From Chloroflexota bacterium (lineage in GTDB: Bacteria > Chloroflexota > Anaerolineae > Aggregatilineales > UBA3940): DNA of 6,943 nucleotides. This document shows, piece after piece, positions 1 through 5,798 of this stretch (position 1 is its first letter; each line of letters begins with the position of its first letter). The notes beneath the pieces are model-generated. The model saw nothing but the letters and a program-made list of their open reading frames with translations. It was not told where the DNA came from and did not search any database. The stretch is taken from positions 1 through 6,943 of the forward strand of contig JAHEME010000149.1 of assembly GCA_024643825.1 (NCBI GenBank). The letters are read 5' to 3'. The translations under genes and the position numbers were made by a program.

Positions 1-393
1 GTTCATGCGCACCGCGTGATCGCTTTCCACCTTTTCGACGCACATGACTTCCTGCTTGTCGTAGACGGTTAGGAAGGCCGTTTCCCCGGTTGCTTCCACC
101 AGCTCGCGCACAATCGGGTTGGCAATGTCGCGCAGGCTGGCGATCTCCGGGACGAGGCCGCCCCAGACAAACAGCCGGTATCCCAGACGCCACAGCCCAT
201 CGTCCGCGTTGCGACGGAGCAGGCCGTGATGCTCCAGACCATTCAGGTAGCGATGCAGCGATGACTTCGGGATGTCGAGGCGTGTGCTGAGGGCAACCAG
301 CGACCATGCTGGTCGGTCTGGAGAGAAACACTCCATGATGCTGACCAGCTTGTCGAGCGACTTTACCCCGGATGGGGAAGAGAGATTGCTCAT
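1..393 (-). CDS. IclR-family transcriptional regulator, C-terminus cut by window edge
   Basis: Translating the minus strand from the ATG at 393-391 gives 131 residues that run off the left edge; IclR proteins are usually about 250-270 residues, so roughly half is present. Residues 9-70 form an IclR winged helix-turn-helix: a VKSLDKLVSIM helix, then the recognition region with IPKSSLHRYLNGLE (41-54), GLLRR, and the wing strand WRLGYRL (68-74). From about residue 87 the effector-binding domain begins (LRDIANPIVRELVEATGET, then VYDKQEVMCVEKVES), matching the start of the IclR ligand-binding fold. No Shine-Dalgarno is visible before the ATG, and no other in-frame start lies just upstream, so the start rests on domain completeness. 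The gene is divergent from the catabolic operon, as is usual for IclR regulators of adjacent pathways. An operator-like element (419-444) overlaps its predicted transcription start, suggesting autoregulation. The effector is unknown. Confidence 0.93.
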   Translation of the reverse strand, partial: MSNLSSPSGVKSLDKLVSIMECFSPDRPAWSLVALSTRLDIPKSSLHRYLNGLEHHGLLRRNADDGLWRLGYRLFVWGGLVPEIASLRDIANPIVRELVEATGETAFLTVYDKQEVMCVEKVESDHAVRMN

Positions 394-418
394 TGTCGAG
401 GTAAGTATTCCGAAAAAA

Positions 419-444
419 TGGAACGCTATTCCAAATACTTGAAC
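419..444. promoter_or_regulatory. Putative IclR-family operator O1, three half-sites
   Basis: The element is TGGAA (419-423), N5, TTCCA (429-433), N5, TTGAAC (439-444). The first two half-sites form a 15-bp palindrome of the same form as the known E. coli IclR consensus (TGGAA-N5-TTCCA). The third is a degraded direct copy one further helical turn away. It overlaps the predicted transcription start of the divergent iclR-family gene. It matches O2 (752-777) at 20 of 26 positions, in the same orientation and without gaps. A further GTATTCC lies at 405-411. Binding by the adjacent IclR protein is inferred. Confidence 0.72.
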
Positions 445-447
445 ATC

Positions 448-476
448 ATTAAAGCATACCTGCGGTCTGAAGTCAA
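448..476 (-). promoter_or_regulatory. Predicted sigma70 promoter of the iclR-family gene
   Basis: Read on the minus strand, the -35 box is TTGACT (476-471) and the -10 box is TTTAAT (453-448), separated by exactly 17 bases. Transcription would start near 441, about 48 bases before the ATG and inside the 419-444 operator element. Seen in sequence; activity is inferred. Confidence 0.7.
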
Positions 477-550
477 GGGCTCCTGAGAACGGCGAGGAAA
501 TTTCATCCTCAGAAAGAGAGAACCGCCCTGGCCCCTGGAGACACGACATC

Positions 551-625
551 TTTTGCGGCCTTCTCTCGCCCTGAACCTCGCTGCGCTCGGTTGGGTTCCT
601 CTCCAGATAGGAGAAGGACGCAAAA
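551..625. repeat. 75-base imperfect palindrome, REP- or MITE-like intergenic element
   Basis: The outer arms are TTTTGCGgCCTTCTC (551-565) and GAGAAGGaCGCAAAA (611-625), complementary at 14 of 15 positions. The 45-base interior holds nested short inverted repeats, including AACC (574-577) with GGTT (589-592) around a CTCGCTGCGCTCG core. It has no coding content and lies between the two divergent promoters. If transcribed from either side it would fold into a long hairpin with T-rich or A-rich ends, so a bidirectional terminator is an alternative. However, neither gene reads towards it with a stop nearby, which makes a dispersed repeat more likely. Copy number cannot be judged from one window. 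Confidence 0.6.
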
Positions 626-711
626 CTGCCTCAACTCCCTGGTGATTTTCACATCTGTCATGTCCTCAACACCGTCTCCGTGGTTGGTTGGTATTCCGGG
701 AACAGAATCTC

Positions 712-741
712 TTGACATGAGGTTCTATTTTCCTATAGAAT
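712..741 (+). promoter_or_regulatory. Predicted sigma70 promoter of the aminotransferase-pot-hisD operon
   Basis: A perfect TTGACA -35 box (712-717) is followed by overlapping -10 candidates: TATAGA (734-739, spacing 16) or TAGAAT (736-741, spacing 18). The start site would be near 745-749, just before operator O2 at 752. This would leave an untranslated leader of about 210 bases before the ATG at 961. Confidence 0.7.
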
Positions 742-751
742 AGTAAATAAT

Positions 752-777
752 TGGAATACTGTTCCATATATTGGAAC
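752..777. promoter_or_regulatory. Putative IclR-family operator O2, three half-sites
   Basis: TGGAA (752-756), N5, TTCCA (762-766), N5, TGGAAC (772-777). Half-sites begin every 10 bases, so all three would face the same side of the helix. The palindrome plus an extra direct half-site recalls the three-repeat sites described for PcaU/PobR-type IclR proteins. It sits immediately downstream of the predicted start site, a position suited to repression of the operon. It matches O1 at 20 of 26 positions. Seen in sequence; the binding protein is inferred to be the adjacent IclR regulator. Confidence 0.75.
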
Positions 778-960
778 TTCTCGGCTGTCCGTCACAATAG
801 CGAGACTGGGTGCGATCTTTTCGTTGGAGCACCTAAGTGCGACCACATCACCGCCATAGAACACCGATCTATTCGGGTGAACATCCCCCGCCTGTAGGAG
901 AATACTCAGACCCCTGAGTGAGACATCTGTACCGTTGTCCCTTGAAAAGGAGCCGATATC
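778..960 (+). other. Operon 5' untranslated leader with small hairpins
   Basis: No convincing ORF lies here. Short inverted repeats visible in the would-be mRNA are TCTCG/CGAGA (779-783 with 801-805), GCAC-CTAA-GTGC (829-840), CACC-GA with TC-g-GGTG (862-879, one bulged G), and ACTCAG-ACCC-CTGAGT (904-919). None ends in a T-run and no known riboswitch core was recognised. The stretch ends in a good Shine-Dalgarno, AAGGAG (947-952), eight bases before the ATG at 961. It may be a plain leader or an unrecognised regulatory one. Confidence 0.4.
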
Positions 961-2295
961 ATGAGTCTCGATGCCTATGTAGCAAGAACCCCCCTGACTG
1001 CTAAAGAAGCGGCGCGTGCCCAGGCGATCATCCCCGGTGGTGTTGGCAGCGCAATCCAATTCTGGTCACCATACCCCATCTATGTGAAAGATAGCCAGGG
1101 TGCATATGTCTGGGATCTGGATGGCAACCGGTACACTGACTACTGCATGTGCTATGCGGCGATGGTTGCCGGGCATGCCAACCCGATCATCGCAGAGGCC
1201 ATTGCAGAGCAGGCGAAGAAGGGAACCCTGTACGGGCTGCCCAGCCCCACCGCCACCGATCTGGCGGAAGAGATCCAGAAACGCTACCCGTCCATAGACA
1301 TGATTCGCTTCACCCAGTCGGGGGTGGAAGCCACAATGTACGCGGTGCGGCTGGCACGCGCAGCCACCGGGAAGCTGGGCGTCCTCAAAGTAGAAGGAGC
1401 CTATCACGGAGCCTCCGACATCCTGCTGGTGAGCACCGGGCCTCGCACCATCGAAGCCGCCGGGCCAGCACTAGAGCCTACCTCCCTGATCGACAGCGCG
1501 GGCATCCCCCCCGGAACCACTGAGCATACGCACATCGTCCAGTTCAATGATCTGGAGGGGCTGGAGCATCTGCTTGAGAAGTACAAGGATCAGATCGCCT
1601 GCTTTATCCTGGAACCATGTATGACTAACGGCGGCGTGATCCCCCCCGACTCTGGCTATCTGGAGGGGGTGAGGGAACTGACGCGCCAGTATGGTGTGCT
1701 GCTGATCTTCGATGAAGTGAAGATCGGCGCGCGCATTGCCTACGGGGGAGCGGCGGAGAAGTACGGGATCAAGCCAGATTTGATCTGCCTGGCGAAGGCC
1801 ATTGGCGGCGGGACGCCGCTGGGCGCGTTCGGTGGGCGGCGCGATCTGATGGAGATGATCTCCCCGCTTGGCCCGGCAGTTCACTATGGAACTTACAATG
1901 CCAACCCGCTGACCATGTCTGCCGGGCTGGCCTGTTTGACCTCCGTCATGACCCGCGATAAGTATGAGGAGATGGATCGGCTCGGCGCGAAAATGGCGGC
2001 GGGCCTCAAGGCGATCATCGAAAGGGTGGGGCTGCCCGCCTGTGTGACCTGGGAAGGCCCGCTGGGTGGCATCCAGTTTGTCCCGGAGACTCCCCACAAC
2101 TACCGGCAGGCCAATATGGGCAACAAGGAGATGTGGACGAACTACTGGTATGGCATGCTCAGTCGAGGCGTGATCCCGATGGGCAGCGCCTGGTTTGAGG
2201 AGTATTCCATCTCTGCGGCACACACGGAAGCCGATATTGACGAAACACTAAACATCACCGAAGATGTTCTCAATGAGGTCAAACGGTTGGCTTAG
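961..2295 (+). CDS. Class III PLP aminotransferase, glutamate-1-semialdehyde-aminomutase-like
   Basis: The 444-residue protein has full family length and is probably cytosolic. It would transfer or move an amino group using pyridoxal phosphate. Visible landmarks are IIPGGV (23-28) near the N-terminus as in GSA aminomutases; the phosphate-binding SGVEA (120-124, usually SGTEA); the cofactor-stacking YHG (148-150); DEV with the pyridine-contacting Asp251; the Schiff-base Lys279 in LAKAIGGG; PLGAFGG (286-292); and TYNANP (311-316), including the phosphate-contacting Thr. Where the family usually has DEVMTGFR or DEVQTGF, this protein has DEVKIGAR (251-258), an unusual Lys. It heads an operon with a polyamine-type importer and a HisD-family enzyme and lacks any heme-pathway neighbour, so a catabolic transaminase or a beta-amino-acid aminotransferase is likelier than HemL. 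The substrate is unknown. The start is backed by AAGGAG eight bases upstream. Confidence 0.92.
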   Translation: MSLDAYVARTPLTAKEAARAQAIIPGGVGSAIQFWSPYPIYVKDSQGAYVWDLDGNRYTDYCMCYAAMVAGHANPIIAEAIAEQAKKGTLYGLPSPTATDLAEEIQKRYPSIDMIRFTQSGVEATMYAVRLARAATGKLGVLKVEGAYHGASDILLVSTGPRTIEAAGPALEPTSLIDSAGIPPGTTEHTHIVQFNDLEGLEHLLEKYKDQIACFILEPCMTNGGVIPPDSGYLEGVRELTRQYGVLLIFDEVKIGARIAYGGAAEKYGIKPDLICLAKAIGGGTPLGAFGGRRDLMEMISPLGPAVHYGTYNANPLTMSAGLACLTSVMTRDKYEEMDRLGAKMAAGLKAIIERVGLPACVTWEGPLGGIQFVPETPHNYRQANMGNKEMWTNYWYGMLSRGVIPMGSAWFEEYSISAAHTEADIDETLNITEDVLNEVKRLA

Positions 2296-2419
2296 TGTTC
2301 GCAGCCTTTTGCGAGACCGCCTGACCAGCATCGGGGCCTCATGACTCCGGCAGGATCTTCAGAAGAGACAGGGTTCACCTCCCGGGTGGCATCGCACGTT
2401 CCTAGGGCACGGATACTCT
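2296..2419 (+). other. 124-base intergenic gap between aminotransferase and ATPase genes
   Basis: No ORF or promoter of good consensus is seen. A weak hairpin TCGCA-N6-TGCGA (2299-2314) directly follows the aminotransferase stop without a T-run, so it is not a convincing terminator. A second small hairpin, CACC-N5-GGTG, lies at 2376-2388. The gap is larger than the others in the operon except that before potD, but read-through is assumed. Confidence 0.35.
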
Positions 2420-3517
2420 ATGACAGACACAGTTGTTGGACTCAAGAACATCACCAAGCAGTTTGGGGACGTGCTGGCAGTTGACAACGTCTCGCTGCAA
2501 ATCCGCGAGGGGGAGTTCTTCTCCCTCCTGGGGCCAAGCGGCTGTGGCAAGACAACGACGCTGCGAATGATTGCTGGCTTTGAGATGCCGCAAATCGGCG
2601 AGATCTATATCAAAGGGGAGCCGGTGACTCACCTGCCGCCTTTTCGCCGCAACGTCAATACCGTCTTTCAGGATTATGCCCTCTTCCCCCACATGACCGT
2701 GGCCCAGAATGTTGGCTTTGGGCTGGAGATGGATAAGCTTCCTGAAGTGGAAATCCGCCAGCGGGTGGAAGATACCCTCCGATTGGTGCAACTGCCGCAG
2801 ATGGGCGACCGCCGTCCAAGTCATCTCTCCGGCGGGCAGCAGCAGCGCGTGGCGCTGGCGAGGGCCATCGTCAAGAGACCCGACGTGCTCCTGCTGGACG
2901 AACCACTGGCCGCGCTGGATCTTAAGCTGCGCCAGGCAATGCGTTTTGAATTGAAGGAACTTCAACATCAACTGGGCACGACGTTCATCTACGTGACTCA
3001 TGATCAGGAAGAAGCTATGACCATGAGCGACCGGATCGCGGTGATGAATCATGGTCATGTCCTTCAGATAGGCACACCGATTGAGGTGTATGATCATTCC
3101 GCCGATCACTTCGTAGCAGACTTCATCGGCGAGACGAACTTCATCGACTGTCGGGTAATTTCCTGCAATGGGGAAACAGCCACTGTCCTGATCGGAGATG
3201 AGATCAAACTGGAGGTGGCATGCGATCAGAACGCTGCCGCCGATCAGCCAGGGACCGTGGTGATTCGACCTGAGAAGATCGACCTGCACATGAAAGCAGG
3301 AAACGATGGACAGGAGACCGCGTTCGTTCCGGGCATCGTGGAAAACATGGTATGGATTGGAACTGACACCCGGTTCACCGTGAAGCTGGCGGGGAAGGTG
3401 GAGGTGGTGGTACGTCACCAGAACATGAGGCTGGGTGATCCGCTGGTTGCCCTGCGGCGCGGCGAACCAGTGTACCTGAGCTGGCAGAAGATGGCGGCCC
3501 GACTGATCACATCCTGA
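2420..3517 (+). CDS. potA: Spermidine/putrescine-type ABC transporter ATP-binding protein (PotA-like)
   Basis: The 365-residue protein has normal PotA length. It would hydrolyse ATP on the inner face of the membrane to drive import through the PotB/PotC-like permeases encoded downstream. Walker A is GPSGCGKTT (38-46), the Q-loop is VFQDYALFPH (82-91, Gln84), the signature is LSGGQQQR (136-143), Walker B is LLLDEP (157-162), the D-loop is AALD (164-167) and the switch His is His194 in THD. A C-terminal TOBE-type domain (about 235-360; VIRPEKI at 281-287) is typical of the PotA/MalK/UgpC branch. Every catalytic motif is intact. The Shine-Dalgarno before ATG 2420 is weak (ACGGA), but the N-terminus VGLKNITKQFGDV is standard, fixing the start. 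The subfamily also handles 2-aminoethylphosphonate, iron and thiamine, so polyamine specificity is not shown. Confidence 0.95.
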   Translation: MTDTVVGLKNITKQFGDVLAVDNVSLQIREGEFFSLLGPSGCGKTTTLRMIAGFEMPQIGEIYIKGEPVTHLPPFRRNVNTVFQDYALFPHMTVAQNVGFGLEMDKLPEVEIRQRVEDTLRLVQLPQMGDRRPSHLSGGQQQRVALARAIVKRPDVLLLDEPLAALDLKLRQAMRFELKELQHQLGTTFIYVTHDQEEAMTMSDRIAVMNHGHVLQIGTPIEVYDHSADHFVADFIGETNFIDCRVISCNGETATVLIGDEIKLEVACDQNAAADQPGTVVIRPEKIDLHMKAGNDGQETAFVPGIVENMVWIGTDTRFTVKLAGKVEVVVRHQNMRLGDPLVALRRGEPVYLSWQKMAARLITS

Positions 3518-3562
3518 ACCACTTATGATCATCAACCATACGCAGCTCAACGAGCAGCAGCT

Positions 3563-4900
3563 ATGAGAATATACGAAGTTCACGAAGCCAAACAGACCAT
3601 CTTACGCCGGCAGCTATGGGATGAAACCGAAATTCCAGAGCGGCTGATGGATGGAATTGAAACTATCTTTGGGGAACGGATCTCGCCTGCGGAGGTTGTC
3701 CGGCGAATCCTGGATGATGTACGGCATCGGGGAGACGCCGCTGTGCAGGAGTGGACACGGAAGATCGACCGGGTGGATGTCTCCGATCTGCTTGTGAATC
3801 AGCAGCAGATGGAAGATGCACGTGAGCAGGTTTCCGAGGAGACTATCGCCGCATTAGAACTCGCCGCAGAGCGCATTCGGGAATTTCATCTTCACCAGCC
3901 TGCGCTGAGTTGGATACACAACAACACCGATGGAACCCTGGGTCAGATGGTGCGGCCTATTCAGCGCGTCGGGGTTTACGTCCCCGGCGGCACAGCGCCG
4001 CTGCCCAGTTCCCTGCTGATGTGCGCAATTCCTGCCAGAGTGGCGGGCGTGCCTCACATAGCGGCGATCACACCTCCATCAAGAGACACCGGCCTGCCCC
4101 ATCCTTCCATACTGGTTGCGGCAGCGATTGCGGGTGTGGACAACGTGTATGTAGCAGGGGGCGCTCAAGCGATAGCCGCGCTGACCTTTGGAACCGAAAG
4201 CATACAGATCGTAGATAAGATTTGCGGGCCTGGGAATCTCTTCACCACGCTGGCGAAGCGGCAGGTCTTTGGCATCGTCGGCGTGGATGGGCTGGCAGGC
4301 CCGACAGAGACCGTTGTCATTGCCGATGAAAGCGCCGACCCCTCCTTTGCGGCGGCGGATTTGCTGGCCCAGGCTGAACATGACATATTGGCGAGCGCCA
4401 TCTTGCTGACCCCCAGTAGACGCGTAGCCGAAGAAGTCCAGGCAGCGGTCATGGCGCAGATAGAAGATCTCAGCCGTTCCGAAGTGATCGCGGGTTCTCT
4501 GGCGAGGAACAGTGGGATCGTCATCACCGAGTCTCTTGCGCAGGCGCTGGAACTCTCCAACGAATACGCGCCCGAGCATCTCTGCCTGCTGCTGGAAGAT
4601 CCCTGGAGTCATCTGGGGCACATCCAGAACGCAGGCGGTGTGTTCCTGGGTGAATACAGCTTTGAAGTGCTGGGAGATTACGTCGCGGGACCCAGCCATA
4701 CGATGCCAACCGGGGGTACGGCGCGCTTCGCCAGCCCGATCAACGTCAACGATTTCGTGAAGATCATCAGCGTCATTGGGCTCAACAATTCCGCGCTGGA
4801 GAAGATCGGCCCATCGGCAGAGCGCATCGCCAGCACAGAAGGACTGACGGCGCACGCAGCGGCGGTGGCCCGGCGACTATACAAGCCCGGACGCAGTTGA
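3563..4900 (+). CDS. Histidinol dehydrogenase-family NAD-dependent, zinc-binding dehydrogenase
   Basis: The 445-residue protein has full HisD length. The family oxidises a primary alcohol through an aldehyde to a carboxylate with two NAD+; HisD itself makes L-histidine from L-histidinol. All expected active-site positions are visible: zinc-ligand candidates Gln270 and His273 (LAQAEHD), Asp372 (GDYVAGPSH) and His431 (EGLTAH); the acid-base pair Glu338-His339 (YAPEHL); VGVYVPGG (136-143); CGPGN (221-225); AGPTET (245-250, where enterobacterial HisD has AGPSE); and substrate-contacting His379 and Glu426. The gene lies 45 bases after potA and 25 before potB, with no his gene nearby, which favours a paralog acting on an imported compound. 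HpsN, the sulfopropanediol dehydrogenase, is a precedent for such a paralog. With the active site so HisD-like, genuine histidinol dehydrogenase remains possible. The Shine-Dalgarno is weak; the N-terminus MRIYEV and length support the start. Confidence 0.9.
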   Translation: MRIYEVHEAKQTILRRQLWDETEIPERLMDGIETIFGERISPAEVVRRILDDVRHRGDAAVQEWTRKIDRVDVSDLLVNQQQMEDAREQVSEETIAALELAAERIREFHLHQPALSWIHNNTDGTLGQMVRPIQRVGVYVPGGTAPLPSSLLMCAIPARVAGVPHIAAITPPSRDTGLPHPSILVAAAIAGVDNVYVAGGAQAIAALTFGTESIQIVDKICGPGNLFTTLAKRQVFGIVGVDGLAGPTETVVIADESADPSFAAADLLAQAEHDILASAILLTPSRRVAEEVQAAVMAQIEDLSRSEVIAGSLARNSGIVITESLAQALELSNEYAPEHLCLLLEDPWSHLGHIQNAGGVFLGEYSFEVLGDYVAGPSHTMPTGGTARFASPINVNDFVKIISVIGLNNSALEKIGPSAERIASTEGLTAHAAAVARRLYKPGRS

Positions 4901-4925
4901 CAGATTCAAGGATGCTGGAGCAGCA

Positions 4926-5798
4926 ATGACAGTAACCAAACGCAGAAGGGGCGTCTTAGGCACGTTGCTGACACCTGGGGCAATCTGGATCGTCCTACTA
5001 TATATTGTGCCCTCCCTGCTGATTGTGGTTTACAGCTTCCTGACCAAGAAGCTTGGTGGCGGCGTGATCTGGGAAGTCAGCCTGGATTCGTACACCAAGC
5101 TTTTTGGCTATAATCCCGGCGCGTTGATCCTCAACGACTTCGTTATCATCTTCCTACGCACCTTCTGGTGGGGAATTCTGACGGTGCTTACCTGCCTTTT
5201 CATTGGCTACCCGCTTGCCTTCTACGTCACCCAGCAAAAACCAGCCACCCGCAACCTCCTGCTGTTGCTGATCATCATTCCATTCTGGACCAACTTCCTC
5301 GTACGCATCTATGCCTGGAAGTTCCTGCTTGGCAACAATGGTTTCATCAACAGCACGATCCTATCTGGCCTGGGTCTTCGGCGCATTCCACTAATCAATA
5401 CCCCGTTCGCAGTTCTCATCGGCCTGATATACGGGGCCTTGCCCTTCATGGTACTGCCACTCTATGCATCGATGGAGCGATTCAACTATTCGTTCGTAGA
5501 GGCAGCGCAGGATCTGGGTGCAGGCTACTTCCGAGTTTTCACACGAATATTCTTTCCCCTGACCATTCCCGGCGTTGCCACTGGATGTATCCTTGTCTTC
5601 ATCCTGGCAATCGGCGATTTTGTCGTACCGACCGTTCTGGGTGGGGGGAAAGTAGCAATGGTAGCGAATTTGCTCTCGCTCCAATTCGGAAATGCCTTCG
5701 ATTGGCCGTTTGGATCTGCGATTGGTGTGGTGTTCATTCTGCTGCTCATGATTGGCATTGTCTACTACATCCTCTCGGAGATCAGAAAGGAGGCCTAG
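4926..5798 (+). CDS. potB: Polyamine-type ABC transporter permease, PotB-like
   Basis: The 290-residue inner-membrane permease pairs with the PotC-like protein to form the translocation channel. Six hydrophobic segments are visible, roughly 14-37, 72-100, 110-130, 158-180, 210-235 and 262-284, as expected for this family. The cytoplasmic EAA loop that docks the ATPase is VEAAQDLGAG (191-200) followed by FPLTIPG (210-216). The region PFWTNFLVRIYAW (119-131) is a recognisable PotB signature. A GGAG Shine-Dalgarno (4917-4920) lies five bases before the ATG. The stop codon shares one base with the GTG start of the next gene, so the two permeases are probably translationally coupled. Confidence 0.94.
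   Translation: MTVTKRRRGVLGTLLTPGAIWIVLLYIVPSLLIVVYSFLTKKLGGGVIWEVSLDSYTKLFGYNPGALILNDFVIIFLRTFWWGILTVLTCLFIGYPLAFYVTQQKPATRNLLLLLIIIPFWTNFLVRIYAWKFLLGNNGFINSTILSGLGLRRIPLINTPFAVLIGLIYGALPFMVLPLYASMERFNYSFVEAAQDLGAGYFRVFTRIFFPLTIPGVATGCILVFILAIGDFVVPTVLGGGKVAMVANLLSLQFGNAFDWPFGSAIGVVFILLLMIGIVYYILSEIRKEA
5786..5793 (+). promoter_or_regulatory. Shine-Dalgarno fixing the GTG start of potC
   Basis: AAAGGAGG (5786-5793) lies inside the last codons of potB, four bases before GTG at 5798-5800. It decides between this start and the far upstream extension of the open frame, which overlaps potB out of frame. The later ATG near 5890 would delete the N-terminal cytoplasmic tail and has no comparable site. 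Confidence 0.75.

Noticed and set aside
509..718. Short minus-strand frames in the control region (for example 69 codons)
   Set aside because: No Shine-Dalgarno, no family resemblance, and they cross the palindrome and the -35 box of the operon promoter.
1471..2223. 250-codon minus-strand frame opposite the aminotransferase gene
   Set aside because: Antisense shadow; the plus-strand protein contains the intact PLP motifs across the same bases.
2299..2314. TCGCA-N6-TGCGA hairpin just after the aminotransferase stop as a terminator
   Set aside because: The stem is only five pairs and no T-run follows, so it does not support ending the operon here.
2384..2397. GGGTGGCATCGCAC, similar to the T-box antiterminator motif GGGTGGNACCGCG
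   Set aside because: Two conserved positions differ, the whole gap is only 124 bases, and I see no stem I, specifier loop or terminator partner. Probably chance.
2402..3583. 393-codon open frame on the minus strand opposite the ATPase gene
   Set aside because: It is a shadow of potA: the plus-strand frame has every ABC ATPase motif, and the antisense product has no recognisable family features.
4079..4855. 258-codon minus-strand frame opposite the HisD-family gene
   Set aside because: Antisense shadow of a clearly coding, motif-complete plus-strand gene.
5168..5797. Upstream part of the long open frame continuous with potC
   Set aside because: It runs out of frame through potB and gives non-family sequence; the GTG at 5798 with AAAGGAGG yields a PotC of normal length.
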